Source of the DNA: Candidatus Binatia bacterium
Lineage (GTDB): Bacteria > Desulfobacterota_B > Binatia > UBA9968 > JAJDTQ01
DNA: 6,178 bases
Reading direction: 5' to 3'
Assembly: GCA_022827045.1 (NCBI GenBank)
Contig: JAJDTQ010000129.1
Location: 1-6,178 of the forward strand
Shown here: in pieces, positions 1 through 4,326 of the stretch
How the letters are laid out: the number at the start of each line of letters is the position of its first letter
How positions within the stretch are numbered: position 1 is the stretch's first letter
The notes under the pieces: model-generated
What the model was told of the DNA's origin: nothing
Database searches by the model: none
The model's input: the letters and a program-made list of their open reading frames with translations, nothing else
Made by a program: the position numbers and the translations under genes

Positions 1-1
1 G

Positions 2-319
2 CGCGTGGAGGTGGGCCGGGGCCTCACGCCGGCGGACTACGCCGGGGCGCTGGACTGGTGCCATGCCTTCCGCCGGCAGTGGGAGGCCATGGCGGACAGC
101 ACCGACGCGTTCGTCACCCTGAACTCCGTCGACGCCGCGCCGGTGGGCATGCCGGTGGGGAATTCCATCTACGGAGAGCTGTCGTCGGTGGTCGGCGTTC
201 CCACCCTGAACCTGCCGTTGCTGGCCCTCGACGAAATGCCGCTGGGGATTCAGTTGCTCGGCTATTTCCGAAAGGACTGGGAGCTCGTGGGTATCGGACG
301 CTGGCTGGCGGAGGGCTGA
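2..319 (+). CDS. Amidase signature family enzyme, C-terminal part (5' end off the window)
   Basis: This is the C-terminal 105 residues of an amidase-signature (AS) hydrolase, a family that cleaves amide C-N bonds in the cytoplasm. The frame is already open at the left edge and ends at TGA 317-319. The segment reads as the typical end of the family: a GRGLTPADY helix, a stretch with VTLNSVDAAPVGMPVGNS (the family often has D-x-hydrophobic-x-x-P...AP here), then VGVPTLNLP and MPLGIQLLG, which match the usual G-x-P-x-x-x-x-P and G-x-P-x-G-x-Q-x-x-G motifs, and a final K-D-W-E helix. The Ser-cisSer-Lys catalytic triad lies in the missing N-terminal part, so neither activity nor substrate can be judged. 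It could equally be a GatA-like paralogue or a catabolic amidase. The hydantoinase gene downstream makes a catabolic role more attractive, but the two are 4 kb apart. Family assignment is good; substrate is unknown. Confidence 0.85.
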   Translation, partial: RVEVGRGLTPADYAGALDWCHAFRRQWEAMADSTDAFVTLNSVDAAPVGMPVGNSIYGELSSVVGVPTLNLPLLALDEMPLGIQLLGYFRKDWELVGIGRWLAEG

Positions 320-385
320 ATCGCGGCCGTCCTCATCGGTGTCGCAAGGGGAGTCCGAGACAGTTCGCGATCATACGGTCTTGAC

Positions 386-2086
386 GTGAAAGTCCTTGTC
401 AGCCTGCTCGTCTCCTTCATGGAGCTCCCGGAAACCCGGCGCAACCTGGGCGTGTTGCTCAAGTTTCTCGGCGTCCTGCTGGGAATGATCGTCATCTACA
501 CCATCGTCTTCCACGTCATCATGGTCGGCATGGAAGGTAAGGACCACTCCTGGGTCACGGGTTTCTACTGGACCCTGACGGTCATGAGCACGTTGGGGTT
601 CGGCGACATCGTCTTCGACAGCGATGTCGGGCGGATCTTCAGCATTCTCGTGCTGCTGTCGGGCATCGTCATGCTGCTCATCCTGCTGCCGTTCACCTTG
701 ATACGCTCGTTTTACGCGCCGTGGCTGGAGGCGCAGATACGTGGCCGCGCCCCCCGCAAGGTGGCGGACGACCTGGCGGGCCACGTGGTCATCTGCGGCT
801 ACGATGCGCTGGCGACGGGCTTGATGGAGCGGCTGGCGCTTTACGACATTCCCTACTGCCTCATCGAGTCCGACCTCGCTGAGGCCGCCCGCAAGCAGCG
901 CGAGGGCCTGTCGGTCATCGCCGGGGACGTCGACAGCCGGGAGACCTACGTGAACATTCGGGCGGCGCACGCGCGGCTCATCGTGGCCAACCTGACGGAC
1001 GAGGTGAACACCAACATCACCATCACGTCCCGTGACGTGGCGCCGAGCGCGCCCATCGTCGCCACCGCCACCGCCGAGGACTCCATCGACGTCCTGGAGC
1101 TGAGCGGCTGTACCCACGTCCTGCCGCTGCACCAGCAACTGGCGGAACGTCTCGCCAACCGCATCAACGCCGGGCACGCCGAAGTGCACGTCATCGGCGG
1201 CATCCGCAACCTGCGGATCGCCGAGTTCGCCGTCCACAACACCCCGTTCGCCGGCCGCACCATCCGCGAGACGCAGATCCGCGAGGCCACCGGCGTCGAG
1301 ATCGTCAGCGTGTGGGAGCGCGGCAAGCTCTTGCCGGCCCGGCCCGACACCTACCTCTCCAACGCCAGCCTGCTGGTGGTCGCGGGTACGGAACAGCAGG
1401 TCCTGGAGCTCAACCTGCTGCTGGTGATCTACGACATCAACTACAACCCGGTGCTGGTCATCGGCGGCGGCAAGGTGGGACGCGCCACCGCCCGCGCGCT
1501 GCGGCGCAAGGACGTGGCGGTGCACCTCATCGAGCGCAACGAGGCGCTGCGGCAGCGCATCGGCGAGATTCCCACCCGGCTCTTCCAAGGTGAGGCGGCG
1601 GACCGGGACCTGCTCATGGAGGCGGGCCTCAACAACGCGCCCGCGGTGGTGCTTTCCGGCAGCGACGACGCCATGAACATCTACCTGGCGGTGTTCTGCC
1701 GCCGCCTCAACCCCGAGGTCCTCATCATGAGCCGCCTCACTCACCCCCGGAACCTCGAGGCCATCTACCGCGCCGGCGCCGACTTCGCCTTGAGCTACAC
1801 CTCCCTGGGCGTCGAGGACATCTTCGCCCAGCTCCACGCCCAGGAACTGTTGGTCATCGGCGAGGGCGTGGAGATATTCGTGGTACCGGCACCAGCCGCC
1901 CTCGTCGGCCGTGACCTCGGCGGCTGCGCCGTCTCCGAGCGCACCGGCCTCACCATCGTCGGCGTCCAGCAGAACGGCGTCGTCGTCACCAACCCGCCGG
2001 GCTCGACATCACTGCAAAAGGGCACCGAACTGATCATGCTCGGCAGCAACGAGCAGCGGCAGGCGTTCGCCAGGGATTTCGGGTGA
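386..2086 (+). CDS. Two-TM potassium channel subunit with tandem RCK (TrkA_N/TrkA_C) domains, GsuK-like
   Basis: This is a 566-residue inner-membrane K+ channel subunit, expected to work as a tetramer gated by cytosolic nucleotides or ions. In order: a short N-terminus; TM1 at about 25-48; a pore helix and selectivity filter T69-L-G-F-G-D74; TM2 at about 82-107; a first RCK unit (TrkA_N about 132-260, TrkA_C about 266-342); and a second RCK unit (TrkA_N about 354-480, TrkA_C about 488-566). The second Rossmann loop is canonical, VIGGGKVGRA (359-367 region), followed by acidic E383 at the end of beta-2, as expected for NAD(H)/ADP-type ligands. The first loop is degenerate (CGYDALATG, 137-145) but keeps E161. 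Length and domain order match the structurally known GsuK channel of Geobacter. The start is uncertain: GTG 386 is the only usual start codon after the upstream TGA at 317 and gives the complete TM1, but it lacks a clear Shine-Dalgarno sequence; ATG 419 (Met12) is an alternative. Function as a channel is confident; ligand and direction of physiological flux are not visible. Confidence 0.93.
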   Translation: MKVLVSLLVSFMELPETRRNLGVLLKFLGVLLGMIVIYTIVFHVIMVGMEGKDHSWVTGFYWTLTVMSTLGFGDIVFDSDVGRIFSILVLLSGIVMLLILLPFTLIRSFYAPWLEAQIRGRAPRKVADDLAGHVVICGYDALATGLMERLALYDIPYCLIESDLAEAARKQREGLSVIAGDVDSRETYVNIRAAHARLIVANLTDEVNTNITITSRDVAPSAPIVATATAEDSIDVLELSGCTHVLPLHQQLAERLANRINAGHAEVHVIGGIRNLRIAEFAVHNTPFAGRTIRETQIREATGVEIVSVWERGKLLPARPDTYLSNASLLVVAGTEQQVLELNLLLVIYDINYNPVLVIGGGKVGRATARALRRKDVAVHLIERNEALRQRIGEIPTRLFQGEAADRDLLMEAGLNNAPAVVLSGSDDAMNIYLAVFCRRLNPEVLIMSRLTHPRNLEAIYRAGADFALSYTSLGVEDIFAQLHAQELLVIGEGVEIFVVPAPAALVGRDLGGCAVSERTGLTIVGVQQNGVVVTNPPGSTSLQKGTELIMLGSNEQRQAFARDFG

Positions 2087-2157
2087 GGGGTGAGGCTATA
2101 GATGCCGCTCAAGTGGATTTCTTGCGCGCGATGACCGCATCGACGTCAGCCGGTGCC

Positions 2158-2177
2158 GCCGGGCCGTCAGGCTCGGC
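2158..2177 (+). other. GC-rich hairpin in the channel-transporter gap
   Basis: Positions 2158-2165 (GCCGGGCC) pair with 2170-2177 (GGCTCGGC) to give an 8 bp stem with one G-T wobble and a GTCA tetraloop. It lies 72 bp after the channel stop and 62 bp before the transporter ATG. No T-run follows (CAAGCAGTG), so it is not a standard intrinsic terminator. It could be a processing or attenuation element between two co-transcribed genes, or chance pairing in GC-rich DNA. Apart from this I see nothing convincing in the 152 bp gap: no clear promoter and no small gene. Confidence 0.35.
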
Positions 2178-2238
2178 CAAGCAGTGATGGCGTTGACGGC
2201 GAAGGCGTTCCCTGAACACCCTGGGGCCCGCGAGAAAG

Positions 2239-3897
2239 ATGGATCGTTTCCGCGTGAACTACGACCTCGGCACTCTACGCGGCGATGTCTTCGGCGGCAT
2301 GACCTCCATGGTGGTGGCGCTGCCCGTTTCGCTCGGCTTCGGTATCGCCTCCGGGATGGGCGCGGCGGCCGGGCTCTACGGCGCCATTGCGGTGGGGTTC
2401 TTCGCATCGGTGTTCGGCGGCACGCGCTCGCAGATTTCGGGTCCGACGGCGCCGATGACCGTGGCCATGGCGGCGGTTCTCACCAGCCACGCCAGCAGTC
2501 TCGCCGAAGCCCTGACGGTGGTCGTCCTGGCGGGCCTCCTGCAGGTGCTGTTGGGAGTGTCGAAGATCGGCCGTTTTGTGGCCTACACGCCTTACGTGGT
2601 CGTATCCGGCTTCATGTCCGGCATCGGCATCATCATCATGCTGATGCAGTCGCTCCCGCTACTGGGCGCTTCGGGGGCGGCAGGGGGTCCCATGGGGGCC
2701 GCACGGGCGCTTCCGGCCGCCGTGAGCAACATCGACGCCGGCGCCTTCGCCATCGGTGCGGTCACGCTCGCAGCCGGGTTTCTGTGGCCCCGCAGGTTCT
2801 CGCGTTTCGCCCCCGGTGCTCTCGTGGCGCTGGCCGCTGGAACGGTGCTGGGTGTGCTGTGGTTCAGGGAGGCGCCGGTCATCGGCGCGGTCCCGGTCGG
2901 CCTGCCCGGTCTGCAGTTCGAGCCGCCGTCGTTCGCCTTCCTGCTGCATGCGGTGCAACCGGCCATCATCCTGGCTCTGCTCGGGTCGGTGGACAGCCTG
3001 CTGACGTCCCTGGTGGCCGATGCGCTGACCGGCAGCCGTCACGACCCGAACAGGGAGCTCATCGGGCAGGGGATCGGCAACCTGGTTGCGGGGCTCATGG
3101 GCGCGTTGCCCGGGGCGGGGGCGACCATGGGAACGGTGACCAACATTCGCTCCGGCGGATCGACGCGGGTGTCGGGCGCGGTGCGCGCGCTGGCGCTGCT
3201 TGCCCTGGTGATGGGCCTGGGGCGGTTCGTCGAGCCGATTCCGCTGGCCGCGCTGGCCGGGGTGCTGATCAAGGTCGGCTGGGATATCATCGACTGGCGC
3301 ATGCTCGCCAGGCTTCATCGCCTCCGGCGCGAACATCTCCTGGTGATGCTGACGACCCTTTGCCTCACGGTGTTCGTGGACCTGATCACCGCGGTCGCCA
3401 TCGGCTTGATCGCAGGCGGAATGGTGCATGCGCGGCGGCTGGAACGGCTGGAGCTCGACAGCGTGATATCGGTGCCGTTGCTGGACGCGATGTTCTTCGC
3501 CGGAGAGGAGGCGGCGACGCGTGGCGACCCGCATGCGGCCCGGGTTGGCATGGTGGTCCTCAAGGGCACTTTGAGCGTCGCTTCTTCCCACAAGCTGGTT
3601 AACGTGATCGGCCTGGACATCAAGGAGCACGAGGTCGTAATCTTCGACTTCTCGGACACAGTCTACATCGACGACAGTGCCGCCATGGTGGTCGGGCAAC
3701 TCTTGGAGCTTGCCGCCGGATCCGGGACCGAGTGCATCGTCATGGGCCTCGGCGAGGACGTGGCCGCGACCCTGCACAGCCTCGATATCCTCGGCGAGCT
3801 GCCAGCTGGCCGGATTGTCGGCACACTGGACGAAGCGCGCCGGGCCGCGAGGGAAGCGCTTGAGGGCGATGCCGCAGCCCGAAGCGGATCTTGCTGA
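2239..3897 (+). CDS. SulP/SLC26-family anion transporter with STAS domain, BicA-like (probable bicarbonate uptake)
   Basis: This is a 552-residue secondary anion transporter of the inner membrane, with a UraA-fold membrane domain (about 10-400) and a cytoplasmic STAS domain (about 435-540). SulP hallmarks are clear: QISGPTAPM (65-73) in TM3, LLGSVDSLLTSLVAD (247-261) in TM8, then TGSRHDPNRELIGQGIGN, PGAGATMGTV (291-300) in TM10, SGGSTRVSGAV, and IPLAALAGVLIKVGWDIIDW (334-353). By my recollection, BicA binds Na+ through D258, T262, G300, A301 and T302. All five are present here as D252, T256, G294, A295 and T296, a constant offset of 6, and length is close to BicA. That favours Na+-coupled HCO3- transport over sulfate transport, as an inference. 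In the STAS domain, FSDTVYIDDSAA (471-482) places S480 where SpoIIAA-type proteins carry their phosphorylated serine. ATG 2239 is the only ATG/GTG start after the in-frame TGA at 2194; its ribosome site is weak (GAGAAAG directly before it). It lies 152 bp downstream of the K+ channel on the same strand and may share its transcript. Confidence 0.92.
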   Translation: MDRFRVNYDLGTLRGDVFGGMTSMVVALPVSLGFGIASGMGAAAGLYGAIAVGFFASVFGGTRSQISGPTAPMTVAMAAVLTSHASSLAEALTVVVLAGLLQVLLGVSKIGRFVAYTPYVVVSGFMSGIGIIIMLMQSLPLLGASGAAGGPMGAARALPAAVSNIDAGAFAIGAVTLAAGFLWPRRFSRFAPGALVALAAGTVLGVLWFREAPVIGAVPVGLPGLQFEPPSFAFLLHAVQPAIILALLGSVDSLLTSLVADALTGSRHDPNRELIGQGIGNLVAGLMGALPGAGATMGTVTNIRSGGSTRVSGAVRALALLALVMGLGRFVEPIPLAALAGVLIKVGWDIIDWRMLARLHRLRREHLLVMLTTLCLTVFVDLITAVAIGLIAGGMVHARRLERLELDSVISVPLLDAMFFAGEEAATRGDPHAARVGMVVLKGTLSVASSHKLVNVIGLDIKEHEVVIFDFSDTVYIDDSAAMVVGQLLELAAGSGTECIVMGLGEDVAATLHSLDILGELPAGRIVGTLDEARRAAREALEGDAAARSGSC

Positions 3898-4200
3898 GCG
3901 CGTCTTCCGCCGAGGTCGCGGGGTGATGGACAGTTCAACCGGCGATAGCCCGGAGACACGCCGCTCGGGTCTTCAGGATTACGCAAGGGTGGGGCAGCCA
4001 TCGTTCCCACCGGGTCAAGGCGCGACGCGCCTCTTCCGCTTCGCTTCCGATGATCAGGCCCGGAATCCCCCGCCGGAGCCGGGGCTTGCTGGCTCCGACC
4101 CCTCCGCAAGCACTGGCGGAGAGCTCTCAACCGCTGATATCATGCTCATCATCACCCCGTGAACAAAAGATGGAGGCGGTGTCCCCGTTCCGATAAGCCG
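3898..4200. other. Gene-free GC-rich spacer with several dyads
   Basis: About 300 bp after the transporter stop has no convincing gene. Forward and reverse frames that cross it mostly extend from inside the transporter gene and look like shadows. Dyads seen: GGTGGG 3988-3993 with CCCACC 4006-4011; a near-perfect palindrome AGGCGCG-A-CGCGCCT at 4018-4032; CGGAGCC 4074-4080 with GGCTCCG 4091-4097; CTCCGC 4102-4107 with GCGGAG 4116-4121; and TGATATCA at 4135-4142. None is followed by a T-run. On the minus strand, 4126 down to 3935 is an open frame of 63 codons with protein-like residues but no ATG or GTG start. The block could be a gene remnant, an interspersed repeat, a structured RNA, or simply a transcription-termination zone. 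Confidence 0.4.
4074..4121 (+). terminator. Tandem stem-loops, possible terminator region after the SulP gene
   Basis: Two adjacent GC-rich stem-loops lie here. The first has CGGAGCC/GGCTCCG arms (7 bp) around a 10 nt loop; the second has CTCCGC/GCGGAG arms (6 bp) around an 8 nt loop. An alternative pairing CCCCG 4068-4072 with CGGGG 4080-4084 overlaps the first. They fall between the transporter stop and the AT-rich start of the next transcription unit, a sensible place for termination. No U-tract follows, so this would be a non-canonical or Rho-assisted terminator at best. Confidence 0.25.
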
Positions 4201-4275
4201 TGCGATTATAGGTTGAGACCACTATTGGGTAAGAACCGAGTGTCAAAACAACGGCCTTTCTTAGTTTGCCTTCCC

Positions 4276-4281
4276 TATAAT
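4276..4281 (+). promoter_or_regulatory. TATAAT -10 box, probable hyuA promoter
   Basis: An exact sigma-70-type TATAAT hexamer lies 45 bp before the hyuA ATG at 4327, inside an AT-rich island: 4201-4310 is about 37% GC by my count, against a clearly GC-rich background. No good -35 hexamer stands 16-19 bp upstream (GGCCTT-like sequence there) and there is no TG extension, so the promoter would be weak or need an activator. A start of transcription near 4288 would give a leader of about 40 nt. Confidence 0.45.
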
Positions 4282-4315
4282 TTCACATAAAATCAATTAG
4301 TTATGAACGATTCCC

Positions 4316-4320
4316 GAGGG
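4316..4320 (+). promoter_or_regulatory. Ribosome binding site deciding the hyuA start
   Basis: GAGGG lies 6 nt before ATG 4327. The other in-frame ATG, at 4303, is preceded by AT-rich sequence (AATCAATTAGTT) without any Shine-Dalgarno match, and starting there would add NDSRGRY ahead of the usual short N-terminus. The site therefore favours 4327. Confidence 0.65.
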
Positions 4321-4326
4321 CGGTAC

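Noticed and set aside
371..1837. 488-residue open frame on the minus strand inside the channel gene
   Set aside because: It is antisense to a well-supported channel CDS. Its product is rich in His, Val, Asp, Gln and Arg with no fold motif, the usual antisense shadow of GC-biased codons.
2097..2102. TATAGA as a possible -10 box after the channel gene
   Set aside because: There is no acceptable -35 element upstream and the surrounding sequence is GC-rich coding end; it is most likely chance.
2184..3602. 472-residue + strand frame overlapping the SulP gene
   Set aside because: Its product is Arg/Gly/His-rich and low in complexity, without motifs, while the overlapping frame carries all SulP signatures.
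2659..3777. 372-residue minus frame inside the SulP gene
   Set aside because: His/Gln/Arg-rich antisense shadow with no recognisable domain.
3663..4162. Two overlapping frames, + 3677-4162 and - 3663-4130, spanning the SulP end and the spacer
   Set aside because: Both begin or end inside the SulP STAS coding region and show Pro/Ser/Arg-rich shadow composition. Neither has a ribosome site or family motif.
4303..4326. ATG 4303 as the hyuA start
   Set aside because: It has no Shine-Dalgarno sequence, whereas ATG 4327 has GAGGG at 6 nt and gives the usual short N-terminus before the phosphate loop.
3898..4326. tRNA, CRISPR array or insertion-sequence ends in the spacer
   Set aside because: I found no cloverleaf arms with a T-loop consensus, no regularly spaced direct repeats, and no terminal inverted repeats bounding a transposase.
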